Assembly: GCA_017518735.1 (NCBI GenBank)
Contig: JAFWTY010000040.1
Coordinates: 1 to 64,000, forward strand
From: Lachnospiraceae bacterium
Lineage (GTDB): Bacteria > Bacillota > Clostridia > Lachnospirales > Lachnospiraceae
DNA length: 64,000 nucleotides
Direction of reading: 5' to 3'
Below are positions 51,061 to 59,991 of this stretch, in pieces. Every line of letters begins with the position of its first letter. Position 1 is the first letter of the stretch. The notes below the pieces were generated by a model. The model saw nothing but the letters and a program-made list of their open reading frames with translations. It had not been told where the DNA came from and made no database searches. A program made the translations under genes and the position numbers.

Positions 51061-52916
51061 TGTGCTCTCCAGACAATGTCAAAACGTGAATTTTCATCGA
51101 CGATGTCGATGACTTCCTTGCGCTCTCCTCTTACCACATGCTCATCAAAAATGTGTCTTGCGAGAGGATTGATTAAAGCCTTTTCCACAATATTGTTGAT
51201 ACCGCGGCCACCGTTTTCCAGATTCTTCATGGCAAGATTCAAAAGCTTGTCTTCCACCTTGGACAGATCAACCGTGATTCCGTTTTCGGTACGAAGCGTT
51301 TCCTCTATCTTCTTTACACGATTATGCAAAATCTCGCCTGCGGCATCTTTTCCGATAAAGTCAAAGACCACAATATTTTCGCCGATACGGTTTAAAATCT
51401 CGGGACGTCCGAGTTCCAGTTTGAAGTAATCGGAAATAGCATCCTTTACTTTCTTTCTGACTTTTTCCGGAACCATGTCCTTCGTTACATTTTCTTTCCG
51501 GTTTCCGAATTCATCCTTGGTATAGATTCCCAGGTTGCTGGTAAAAATAATGATACAGTCGGAAAAATAAGCTGTATTTCCCTGACCGTCCGTCATTCTT
51601 CCGTCCTCGAGAATCTGAAGGAACTTATCCATGATACTCGGGCTGGCTTTTTCAATCTCATCAAACAACAGAATGGAGAATGGATTATTCCGAACCGCAT
51701 TGGTTAACTGACCGCCGGCTTCATATCCCACATATCCCGGAGGTGCACCGAAAAGTCTCTGGTCCGAATTGTCGTGCATATATTCACTCATATCAAAACG
51801 AATGCAGGATTTTTCATCACCGAAAATAAGCTCTGCAAGCGTTTTGGCCGTTTCCGTCTTACCGGTACCGGTAGGTCCCGCAAAGAATAAAACGCCTTTC
51901 GGAGAAGCATTGTTCTTAACACCGGAAAGTCCGCTTACGGAACGCTTCAAAACGTCCAGTGCCTGCGATACTGCCTGGTCCTGTCCTTTGACACGATTTT
52001 TCAGGATACTCTCTCCGTCCTGTAATCTCCGGTAGAGATCCTCAGACTCCCAGGGATTGTCCTTGATTCCGTAGGTATAAAGATCCACAACGGAGCAGAG
52101 TTTCGAAATACGAATCTTTCTGCGGATGCAAAGCTTCCGAAGCTGCATCAGTTCAAAAAACGTAAATCCCTCGGTTCTCGCGATAAAGCGGTCTAAGAGT
52201 TTTTCCCACTCTTCCTTGTTCTCCTCATAGACCTTCCAGTCTTCCTCATAAACCTCGGGTGCAAAGAAGGATGCCATGTTTCCCTTCTCCAGGAAGGCTC
52301 TTCTCTCCTGCGCCGTGGGATAATCGATGTGAATGCCTTTCATACGGTTTACATGAAGATAAAACCAGGAAGGCAGGTCATTTTGCTTATTCGTGATCAT
52401 TACCAGCATGTTGCCGAGACGCTTCGCGGCGTCACCGACATCCGCAGCATTGAGTACCGCCTGCTGAAGAATGGTGTATCCTTTTAAATCGGCCGGCAGA
52501 ATATGATCCGGAGCCACGATGGTTCTGGATGCAAAATCCATGACGATCACCATATTCTCACGGTTCTGAATCAAAGCCTGCTTGATCAGGGTTGCCGCTC
52601 CGGTATCCGAATCATCGAAAGAAGCTTCGATTCGACCATCGGATGGAGTCATTCCCACGATTTCACCAAAACGCTTTATGGTCTCTTCATTCGCAATGAA
52701 ACCCTCAACCGGGTCATAAAACAGAATATTGGTATATCCTCTTTCGCGGAAGAACTCTTCCAGATAGCTGTTTAAAGTAAGCCACGCTCCCTTTAATTCG
52801 CCTTCCGGATATTCAAAGCTGTCATAGATATTTCCTTCCAGAATGATGCAGTTTTTGATCTGTGTAAAAATATCCAGTTCACGATGCCACTTTGTAATAT
52901 GCATTTCCTGTCCCAT
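51057..52916 (-). CDS. Clp-like AAA+ ATPase with a degenerate N-terminal ATPase-like region
   Basis: A 619-residue protein-remodelling ATPase. Residues about 300-619 match the second ATPase domain of ClpB/ClpA: Walker A GPTGTGKTET near 345, RFDMSEYM, pore-loop region GAPPGYVGYE, Walker B LLFDEIEKA near 414, arginine-finger region RPEILNRIGENIV, and the C-terminal small domain. Residues 1-290 begin WHRELDIFTQIKNCIILEGNIYD and look AAA-like, but no Walker A is visible. There is no ClpB middle domain and no obvious ClpP-binding loop, so unfolding or complex remodelling is more likely than degradation. It lies between the FHA and radical SAM genes. Confidence 0.9.
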   Translation of the reverse strand: MGQEMHITKWHRELDIFTQIKNCIILEGNIYDSFEYPEGELKGAWLTLNSYLEEFFRERGYTNILFYDPVEGFIANEETIKRFGEIVGMTPSDGRIEASFDDSDTGAATLIKQALIQNRENMVIVMDFASRTIVAPDHILPADLKGYTILQQAVLNAADVGDAAKRLGNMLVMITNKQNDLPSWFYLHVNRMKGIHIDYPTAQERRAFLEKGNMASFFAPEVYEEDWKVYEENKEEWEKLLDRFIARTEGFTFFELMQLRKLCIRRKIRISKLCSVVDLYTYGIKDNPWESEDLYRRLQDGESILKNRVKGQDQAVSQALDVLKRSVSGLSGVKNNASPKGVLFFAGPTGTGKTETAKTLAELIFGDEKSCIRFDMSEYMHDNSDQRLFGAPPGYVGYEAGGQLTNAVRNNPFSILLFDEIEKASPSIMDKFLQILEDGRMTDGQGNTAYFSDCIIIFTSNLGIYTKDEFGNRKENVTKDMVPEKVRKKVKDAISDYFKLELGRPEILNRIGENIVVFDFIGKDAAGEILHNRVKKIEETLRTENGITVDLSKVEDKLLNLAMKNLENGGRGINNIVEKALINPLARHIFDEHVVRGERKEVIDIVDENSRFDIVWRAQ

Positions 52917-52954
52917 TCGATACCCCCCGTTTGTAACTGTCCTACATTTGTAGT

Positions 52955-53596
52955 CTATACATCGTCTTTTGCAACCAGTTTCAGATAAGCTGCCTCATAG
53001 ACATGATCCTGTCCCCATCTAGCCCCCATCACAATCCAGTCATTTACCGAAACACTGTAAGGCAAATTGGTCTTTATCTCTGTTTGATTGACCAGAGTCG
53101 GATTGGTCTTTCCGATATGTTCCACAAACACACCAACCTCCGTCATACGAACCCTCAAATGTCTTCCGCTGACAAATGTCTTTGCGTAGAAATAATCCGC
53201 TCCGGTTTCCTTTCTTCCAAGCACGAACTCATCCCCCACGTGCAGAGGAAGTTTAAACCTTCCGTCATCGGATACCAGGTAGAGTATCTTTTCATCTTTT
53301 TTCTCCTGTACCGGCTGCTCAATGCTCTCTTCTTTTCCTTCCTCATACGGTGGCAGAGACAAAAGAATATAGCCACATTCGCAACGACTCAGATGGTACG
53401 GACTGACTTTATGACACCTCGGACATTTTCTGAAAAATACCGCAGGCTCCTTTTCTTCTTCCACTTCTGCTTTCGGAACAATGATGTCTTCTCCGTCACT
53501 GATGGGAACTCGAAGCAGATCCTCTCCGCACCCTGTGCAGATGATTGTATTCAGTTGATTAAAAAGTCCGCAGGACGGGCATTTTTTTCCTTTCAT
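52955..53596 (-). CDS. double zinc-ribbon FHA-domain protein
   Basis: A 213-residue cytoplasmic adaptor. Two zinc ribbons come first (Cys6, 9, 20, 23, then a second set in RKCPRCHKV ... CECG near residues 55-72), with an acidic linker between them and a second acidic linker after. The FHA domain (about 105-200) keeps the phosphothreonine-binding marks: VLGRKE, SGRH and a conserved Asn in the NPTLVNQ loop. FHA domains bind phosphothreonine peptides, so the kinase encoded two genes upstream is the natural source of its ligand. It starts 12 bases after the MSGPK gene. Confidence 0.9.
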   Translation of the reverse strand: MKGKKCPSCGLFNQLNTIICTGCGEDLLRVPISDGEDIIVPKAEVEEEKEPAVFFRKCPRCHKVSPYHLSRCECGYILLSLPPYEEGKEESIEQPVQEKKDEKILYLVSDDGRFKLPLHVGDEFVLGRKETGADYFYAKTFVSGRHLRVRMTEVGVFVEHIGKTNPTLVNQTEIKTNLPYSVSVNDWIVMGARWGQDHVYEAAYLKLVAKDDV

Positions 53597-53608
53597 GACG
53601 AACCTCTT

Positions 53609-54877
53609 TTATAATAATTGTTTTCTCTGTAAGTACTTTGTTTTCCGGTCATAATACATATCGTCCGGAATTTTCTTTTTGTCTGCTTTCGAACAGTCGA
53701 ATACGGACATATTGATTACCTGTGCAAAATCCGGACTCGGCGGATACATCGCCTCTTTTTTCATCGAAAGACCGTGTACATTGATCAGATGGAAGATTTT
53801 TTCATACTCTTCGCAGAACTTCTCCTGCTCTTTTACCAGATGCTCCACTTCTCTTTGATGAGGCGGTCTGTCCTTGGTATCCGATGCGGCCACTTCCATA
53901 GTGATTTTACCCATCGAATCATAGATAACATGTAACACGGTATCTGTATTGATCTGATAGAGTTCGCGGAAGAAATCCATATCTTCTTCCTTCTCTCCGA
54001 TGTACGTGTATCCCAATTCTTCCAGACTCTCTCTGACTGTTTTCATCAGGAGACGAAGGTCCGCATTTTTCTCGCGTTTGCTTAAAAGTTTTCCGCATTC
54101 ATAGCGAATCGCCTCAACGGAAGATTCCGCAAAAGGAAACTTCAAAAGCTCTTCTCCGGCTTCCTTACAAAGCATATGATATTTGGCAAGCTCGATGCTT
54201 AATCTTTCATCCAGCTTATCCTGTTTTCTTTCTTCTTTTTCGATTCTCGCACGGACCGGTCGGATAAACATTAAATCCACATAGTGAGTTTCCGAAAAAA
54301 GTGAAAAGCCATCCCTTCCTTTATCCGCTTCCAGCTGTGTAATCTTCTCCTTTGCTTTCTTAAGTTCCGGTGAATCCAATCCACATTCCGCAGCACGCTC
54401 ACTAAGCTCCTCAATCAGTGCATGCACTCTTCTGCATTCGCCTTCGGCCGTCTCCATAGAGATTCCGGGCGTGTGAAACTCTTTATTCAGAGCCTCTCTT
54501 CCATCCAGCCATTTTTTACGTAATTCGTAAATCTGCTCCTCTTTTTCCAGCAGAACCTCTTCGTCCTGATTGTGTTTCGAACGAAGTTGTTGCAAAACTT
54601 CCTTCATGTGAATGTTGGTACCGTCAAGAAGAGCTGCTTCCAGTTTCGGCAAAGACTGTTCGATGGACTTTTCAATCTCACCCATTGCCTCACCGCATTT
54701 TCTTGCATCCTCGGAGGAATAGAACGGAATCAGCATATTGGACAGAATCGCAATATCCTTTTTTCTTCGTTTTAGTTCTTCTTTCAGGCGCACCAGATCC
54801 TGAAGAAGTTTTCTGCGTTCTTCTTCAAAAAGATGAAGCCTTTTCATTTCCGCTGCTGATATTTTCGGACCACTCAT
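53609..54877 (-). CDS. coiled-coil protein with MSGPK N-terminus
   Basis: I cannot assign a function. It has 422 residues that are mostly charged heptad-like helices (EERRKLLQDLVRLKEELKRRK, later EKEERKQDKLDERL) and a mixed C-terminal part after about residue 270. The first residues, MSGPKIS, form a distinctive leader that I associate with coiled-coil proteins in kinase or ATPase gene clusters of other bacteria; that is recall, not a search. It lies between the kinase and FHA genes, so a scaffold joining them is plausible. No membrane segment or signal peptide is present. Confidence 0.82.
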   Translation of the reverse strand: MSGPKISAAEMKRLHLFEEERRKLLQDLVRLKEELKRRKKDIAILSNMLIPFYSSEDARKCGEAMGEIEKSIEQSLPKLEAALLDGTNIHMKEVLQQLRSKHNQDEEVLLEKEEQIYELRKKWLDGREALNKEFHTPGISMETAEGECRRVHALIEELSERAAECGLDSPELKKAKEKITQLEADKGRDGFSLFSETHYVDLMFIRPVRARIEKEERKQDKLDERLSIELAKYHMLCKEAGEELLKFPFAESSVEAIRYECGKLLSKREKNADLRLLMKTVRESLEELGYTYIGEKEEDMDFFRELYQINTDTVLHVIYDSMGKITMEVAASDTKDRPPHQREVEHLVKEQEKFCEEYEKIFHLINVHGLSMKKEAMYPPSPDFAQVINMSVFDCSKADKKKIPDDMYYDRKTKYLQRKQLL

Positions 54878-54907
54878 TGTCTCTTCTCCGCTATTATTCC
54901 GGTTTAC

Positions 54908-56602
54908 TTATTCAAACCCCGGCATTTCATATCCTCTGCCTTTTAGCCAACCGTAAAAAGATGGTTTCAGTTTATGTTCTCCGTCCAGGAAAAACGATAA
55001 TGCGCGATAGGTCTGCGTGTAATTCTCTCCCGGATCTTTAATCAGGAATTGTTTCAGTTCCTCCACACTTTGGAAGACAGTTCCGTCCGGCAGTCCCGGA
55101 TCATATTCCGTGTGGTTCGTAATCCGGTATGCAAACTCATAAATGCTTTTCTCACGAATGGAAAACCATTCCTTGGAGATGGCTCGTCTTTCAAATTCCG
55201 CAATCAACTTACATTTGTCATCGGATTCTCCGACCGCTTTTGCGTTCTTTGAAAGAACTTCCGTTTTCAGTAACACTTCCGCACTCTCCACTGCCTTTAA
55301 GCGGATTTCTTTTACATGTGCAAAAAGTGCCGCAAACATCGCTTCCGCCCATTCGGAAACCGTATTGTACACACCCATCGGTGAAATGATCACCGTAATC
55401 GAAGGCGACAGGGCATACAGAATCTTCTCCATCCTTACGTCGGAATCATTCTTTTTATCGTTCAATCCGTCCTCAATTACGGATGCATAAAACCTCTGCC
55501 TGTCCGTTGGCGTTCTTCCGTATCGCAGATGACTGATCAGCTGTCCGCTTAAAAGAAGTCCCTTGCCTTCTTCCCAGTGATAGCCCATTGCCAGGCACAA
55601 CGACTCAATATCCGAATACTCTTTTCCGCAAAAACTGATGGGTGGAATGTCCTTCGATTCCATGCCACCGGTATTCGAAAGGCCGGGAACGGGAAGTTCC
55701 TCTCCGTTTAACCAGCGTTTTACTTCCTCATACGTCCACCTGCGGTTCGGATTTCCCAGATCATGACGATAGGACAGATCCTGATAGGTCAGTCCGAGGA
55801 TCAGATGGTACAGTCTTTCCGGCATGTTTCCGGGTTTGGAAATCACGCTCGTATAAGAGTTTTCCTCTCCGAAAGGGGTTTTTCCGGTGAAAAGCTCATA
55901 AATCAGTATTCCGAGGGAATAATAATCGGATTCATCAAAATAGACATTTCGAAGGACTTCGGGAGCCGCATACGTTGCGGTAAAACCAATCTGTGAGACA
56001 ACGATGGACTTGGATTCGCGGACTGCCGAAGACAGACCGAAATCGATCAATACAAGCCCATTCTCATCTTCGTTGGACCACATGATGTTGCCCGGTTTGA
56101 TATCACGGTGAAGAACACCGTTTTCATGTAAATCGTGGAGTGCTTCGTTGAGATTCGGAATCAGAACATCGCACAATTCCTCCATGGAAAAAGTGCGTTC
56201 TTTCAGGGAGTTGGCAAGACTCCCCCTTTTATAGAATTCATAGATCTCATAATATTTATCGTATAATTCTCCGGTGCCGTAGATTTTGGCGATGCGCGGA
56301 GAATTCATGTTTTTTAATCGTTTAGCCAGTAACGATTCTTCATCAATCGGTCTGCGAAAAACCTTAATGAGATATTTTTGCGAATTCGGATCATCCTTTT
56401 CGGAAAGCAGTTTGGCAAAAAACAAATCCGCTTCCCCACCGGTTTCGGAATTATCCATCTTTCCGGTAATGACATAATCACCGGGCAGGGTGTCCCCTTC
56501 TCTTAAAACATCCGAAGAACTCACACTGTTTCCTGGATTAAAAACAGTATCTTGCGAAACTTTATTCTCTTTTATGGGATTCAATACCGTTTCGTTGTAC
56601 AT
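54908..56602 (-). CDS. Ser/Thr protein kinase with FHA-ligand-like N-terminal motifs
   Basis: A soluble Hanks-type kinase of 564 residues. The N-terminal tail has two copies of TV(L/F)NP, with Thr5 and Thr19, 14 residues apart. The kinase domain (about 45-310) has a Gly-rich loop of poor match (ETGGEADLF), the ATP-binding Lys in LIKVF, catalytic HRDIKPGN (Asp167), IDFGLS and YAAPEVL, so it should be active. The C-terminal 250 residues match nothing I know; they contain a segment with WEEGKGLLLSGQLISHLR and no membrane helix or PASTA repeat. It is 26 bases downstream of the HD-GYP gene and leads the FHA/AAA genes. Its substrate is probably encoded in the cluster (inference). Confidence 0.92.
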   Translation of the reverse strand: MYNETVLNPIKENKVSQDTVFNPGNSVSSSDVLREGDTLPGDYVITGKMDNSETGGEADLFFAKLLSEKDDPNSQKYLIKVFRRPIDEESLLAKRLKNMNSPRIAKIYGTGELYDKYYEIYEFYKRGSLANSLKERTFSMEELCDVLIPNLNEALHDLHENGVLHRDIKPGNIMWSNEDENGLVLIDFGLSSAVRESKSIVVSQIGFTATYAAPEVLRNVYFDESDYYSLGILIYELFTGKTPFGEENSYTSVISKPGNMPERLYHLILGLTYQDLSYRHDLGNPNRRWTYEEVKRWLNGEELPVPGLSNTGGMESKDIPPISFCGKEYSDIESLCLAMGYHWEEGKGLLLSGQLISHLRYGRTPTDRQRFYASVIEDGLNDKKNDSDVRMEKILYALSPSITVIISPMGVYNTVSEWAEAMFAALFAHVKEIRLKAVESAEVLLKTEVLSKNAKAVGESDDKCKLIAEFERRAISKEWFSIREKSIYEFAYRITNHTEYDPGLPDGTVFQSVEELKQFLIKDPGENYTQTYRALSFFLDGEHKLKPSFYGWLKGRGYEMPGFE

Positions 56603-56628
56603 TATCTGTTCTTTGGTTTATGGACGTT

Positions 56629-59600
56629 TTATTTGGGTTCTTCCGTTACTTCTTCAAATACAACTTTGCCGTCTTTCGCTTCTTCCGCTGCTTTCTCTTT
56701 TGCTTCTTCGATAGCTTTTTCGATTGCCTTTTCTTTAGCTTCTTCTTTCAGCTCTTCAATCAGCTCTTCTTTTACTTCTTCATATTTCGTCTTTGTTTCT
56801 TCAAGAGCTTCCTTCTTCTGTGCCTCATGGATGTTACTGATATCCTCAACACTGCCGCCGCCGACATCATCGGGATCACGGAATTTACCCTGTTCCACGA
56901 GACGTAAAAATGCATCTACGACATCGGGTGTTAACTGTGTTCCGGAAACTTCCTTGATGATAGATACCGCCTTTTCAAAGTTCATACGCTTTCTGTAAGG
57001 ACGGTCGGAATACATGGCATCAAACGTATCCGCAACGGCAATAATCTGAGCCACTCTCGGAATTTCGTCTCCCTTGAGTCCTCTCGGATAACCTTTTCCG
57101 TCGGGACGCTCATGGTGAGCTTCCGCACCGGTTGCAAGTTCCGGCATAATACTGATGTCTTTCAAGGTCTTATAACCCAAAGAGGAGTGAGACTTAATCT
57201 CCGCGAATTCGTCATCCGTAAGTCTTCCGTTCTTGTTCAGCACTTCCGGACGGATACCGATCTTACCGATATCGTGCAACAGTGCAATGTTACGGAACTT
57301 CTCCACGGTTTCTTCATCATATCCGAGTTCTTTGGAAAGCATCTCCGTGTATTCCGCAACACGTGTGGAATGACCGTTCGTATACTTATCCTTCATATCG
57401 ATTACTTTCGCGAATGCTTCAATCATCTCACGAATAAAGAGTCTGTTCTCTTCCTGCTTGGCAAGAAGTTTTTCCATTCTTCTTCTGGAAATAATCAATG
57501 CAATTCCGATGATGAAGGCTGTTGCCGTAAGTCCGACAAAAAGCCAGAACCAGACTTTTTCATAGATGGATTTGTCTTTTACGATCGTAACCTTCAGTTC
57601 ATTCTGACCGCTTCCCGCATTGTCATGAAGCGTCATGATGAATTCATATGTTCCGCCTCGAAGGTTGGTATAGTCAACCGGTTCCATGTCATTACGACGC
57701 ACCGTGGTTTTTGTTTTTTCAAAACCTTTCAGATAGTAGGTCACATCCGGATTCAAAAGCGAATAGGTATATACGAAATCATAAATACGTACTCTCTTTA
57801 CACCGGCTTTTACATGAAATACGCCTTCCTCATCCGGATAGATAATCTCCCCGTCAGCATCGATATAAGGCACGGCCATTTTAATCTTGGCAACCTCATA
57901 GAAGGGCACTTCAATGTTTACCTTTGCAACACCGGTGGTACCGGCAATATACAGATCTCCGTTTTCATCCACGCAACTGTAGGAGTTTGCGGTGGATACA
58001 CAGGGAAGACCGTTGTCCCTGCTGTAATGCATCGGATCAAGATTCTCGTTAGCAAGCAGCTCTTCCACTTCACAGACATAGACACCGTTACTGCTTAATA
58101 CCCATACTTCTCCGCGGCTGTTTTCCACGAGATCGAAGTTGTTGGTATAAGGGAACTGTTTGATTGTGGTCATCTGATACTCTTCGTCCATATAGCCGAT
58201 GGAGTTACTGGTTACCACCCAGTAGATATGTCTTTCATCGTCTCTCTTGATTCGAAGAACAACTTCCGAAGTAAGTCCTTCTTCATATCCGACATTTTTG
58301 ACACCGGTGTTGTTCAACACATATATACCGTCACCATCGGAGCCAAGTAACATGCTGCCGTCGAATGCCTCACAAAGTGTTAAGATTTCCGGATTGCTTA
58401 AGCCCGTTCTGGTGTCATATACATCAATCACTTTGTTATTATCGAGAACGGCCATACCACCCGTGCAGGCAGCCATAATGTTTCCGTCGCTTCTTTCATA
58501 CACAACGCGGACACGGTTGGAAGGAAGCCCGTCATCTGCAGTGAAACATTTGACTTTTCCGTGATCATATCTTACAAGACCCTTGTCCGTGTAAGTGGAA
58601 AACCAGAGTCTGTCCTTGGAGTCCTTGATGATGGAACGGATTCTGGTATCAGCCATCAGTTCCACAAAGTTGGTGCAACCGTCATATGCTTCCGGTGCGC
58701 CTTCGAGAGAAGTGATATTGATATTGCTTAACTTTCCGCTCTTGTCAACTGCCATAAGGCCGGTGTCGGTACCCATATAAAGGATTCCGCCCAGTTTGCA
58801 GGTGGAGTTAACAACAGCGGAATCCATGTTGTACTGGTAGAAGATATCGGTAAAACGGTTCGGAACGATTTTCATAACGCCCTGTCTGGAGGAGGTAAAC
58901 CAAAGGTTTCCTTCGTAATCCACGAGCATCTGATCGATGGAATTGTTCATCGGAAGATTGTTTAACTTCGTGAACTTCTTGTTTTCGACCATACCGACTC
59001 CGTTATCACTGCAAATCCAGAGATTGCCTTCTACAATCTCCATGGAGTTGATTTCATTTAAAGGAGCACAGTTAATCTTCTCTGCCTTCTTCATTCCGTC
59101 GGAAAGCTTTCCGTAATAGATTTCGGAATGACTGGTTCCGAGATATACATATCCGGGATTTGCGGAATCCGGTAAAATACTCTTGATATCACTGATTCCA
59201 AGTCTTGTTCCGTCATAGAAACCGGTCAGTCTGCGATTCTCAATCGTAAAAGCAGCACCATTCTGCGTTTCGCCGTAAATGACACCTGTCGCATCTGTAC
59301 GGAGTTCTCTGATGTATTCGTCGTTAATCTGGGACTCGTTTAACAGGGTAAGCGTTCCTTCGGGGTCAATCACACCGATGCCATGGGTGGTTGCCACAAA
59401 AATATAACCGTCCGGATCCTCCGTAATGGAACGTACCGAAGAGGAAGTCAGACCGCCGACACGGTTATACTGTGTAAACTCTCCTTTTTCCATCACAATG
59501 ACACCGTTGTCGTTCGTACCGATCCACAAACGGTTTCTGCTGTCCACGTAAAGGCTTACAACGCTGGTAATACCGGTTTCGGTGGATTCGATACGCTCAA

Positions 59601-59898
59601 AATTGTTGCCGTCATAACGAATCAGACCGGAGTAACCGCCGATCCAGATAAATCCTTCTTCCGTTTCGCAAATCGTATTTGCTTCGGAAGTCGGAAGACC
59701 ATTGTTGTTATCGTATAAAACGGCTGAATACCCGATACCGTCTGAGGTCGGATCCACGGCCAGTTCTTCGTAATCACTTCCGGATATATTTTCCGCATTT
59801 GCTCTGAATGCTCCGAAAAACATAGCAAAAGCAAGAACCGGTGTGAGGATTCCTGCCATAATACGCTTCATTTTTCTGTTCTTTTTCATCCTGTTCAT
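56629..59898 (-). CDS. beta-propeller sensor with HD-GYP cyclic di-GMP phosphodiesterase domain
   Basis: A 1089-residue membrane sensor that should hydrolyse cyclic di-GMP in the cytoplasm. A signal segment (about 10-36) precedes a large extracellular part with many two-component-propeller repeats (LWIGT, LWFTS and similar), a Y_Y_Y-type Ig domain (about 690-765) and one membrane helix (about 778-800). The HD-GYP domain follows, with LLHDIGKIG near 871 and the family signature DGKGYPRG near 937. After about residue 1010 the chain becomes a long Lys/Glu-rich helix, an unusual ending. Hybrid propeller sensors usually end in a histidine kinase, so this output is less common. It is next to the kinase cluster. 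Confidence 0.93.
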   Translation of the reverse strand: MNRMKKNRKMKRIMAGILTPVLAFAMFFGAFRANAENISGSDYEELAVDPTSDGIGYSAVLYDNNNGLPTSEANTICETEEGFIWIGGYSGLIRYDGNNFERIESTETGITSVVSLYVDSRNRLWIGTNDNGVIVMEKGEFTQYNRVGGLTSSSVRSITEDPDGYIFVATTHGIGVIDPEGTLTLLNESQINDEYIRELRTDATGVIYGETQNGAAFTIENRRLTGFYDGTRLGISDIKSILPDSANPGYVYLGTSHSEIYYGKLSDGMKKAEKINCAPLNEINSMEIVEGNLWICSDNGVGMVENKKFTKLNNLPMNNSIDQMLVDYEGNLWFTSSRQGVMKIVPNRFTDIFYQYNMDSAVVNSTCKLGGILYMGTDTGLMAVDKSGKLSNINITSLEGAPEAYDGCTNFVELMADTRIRSIIKDSKDRLWFSTYTDKGLVRYDHGKVKCFTADDGLPSNRVRVVYERSDGNIMAACTGGMAVLDNNKVIDVYDTRTGLSNPEILTLCEAFDGSMLLGSDGDGIYVLNNTGVKNVGYEEGLTSEVVLRIKRDDERHIYWVVTSNSIGYMDEEYQMTTIKQFPYTNNFDLVENSRGEVWVLSSNGVYVCEVEELLANENLDPMHYSRDNGLPCVSTANSYSCVDENGDLYIAGTTGVAKVNIEVPFYEVAKIKMAVPYIDADGEIIYPDEEGVFHVKAGVKRVRIYDFVYTYSLLNPDVTYYLKGFEKTKTTVRRNDMEPVDYTNLRGGTYEFIMTLHDNAGSGQNELKVTIVKDKSIYEKVWFWLFVGLTATAFIIGIALIISRRRMEKLLAKQEENRLFIREMIEAFAKVIDMKDKYTNGHSTRVAEYTEMLSKELGYDEETVEKFRNIALLHDIGKIGIRPEVLNKNGRLTDDEFAEIKSHSSLGYKTLKDISIMPELATGAEAHHERPDGKGYPRGLKGDEIPRVAQIIAVADTFDAMYSDRPYRKRMNFEKAVSIIKEVSGTQLTPDVVDAFLRLVEQGKFRDPDDVGGGSVEDISNIHEAQKKEALEETKTKYEEVKEELIEELKEEAKEKAIEKAIEEAKEKAAEEAKDGKVVFEEVTEEPK

Positions 59899-59943
59899 AA
59901 CTTTTCTCCCACATTACACAAAAGCCAAAAACAAAATCATTTT

Positions 59944-59952
59944 ATTATACCA
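59944..59952 (-). promoter_or_regulatory. extended -10 promoter of the HD-GYP gene
   Basis: On the minus strand, TGGTATAAT is a perfect extended -10 element with no clear -35. Transcription would start near 59937, about 40 bases before the ATG and its GGGAGAA site. It could drive the whole accessory block down to 49295. Confidence 0.6.
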
Positions 59953-59991
59953 TATTTCAGGTAAGAAAAGCGGAATAAATCCCTTAAATTC

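Noticed and set aside
49295-56602. Type VI secretion locus
   Set aside because: The kinase, FHA and Clp-type proteins are reminiscent of its control branch, but no sheath, Hcp, VgrG or membrane complex genes exist, and the host looks Gram-positive.
57112-58098. Long plus-strand open frame of 328 codons
   Set aside because: It is antisense to the HD-GYP gene, whose propeller, HD-GYP and signal segments are clear; it has no ribosome binding site or recognisable protein.
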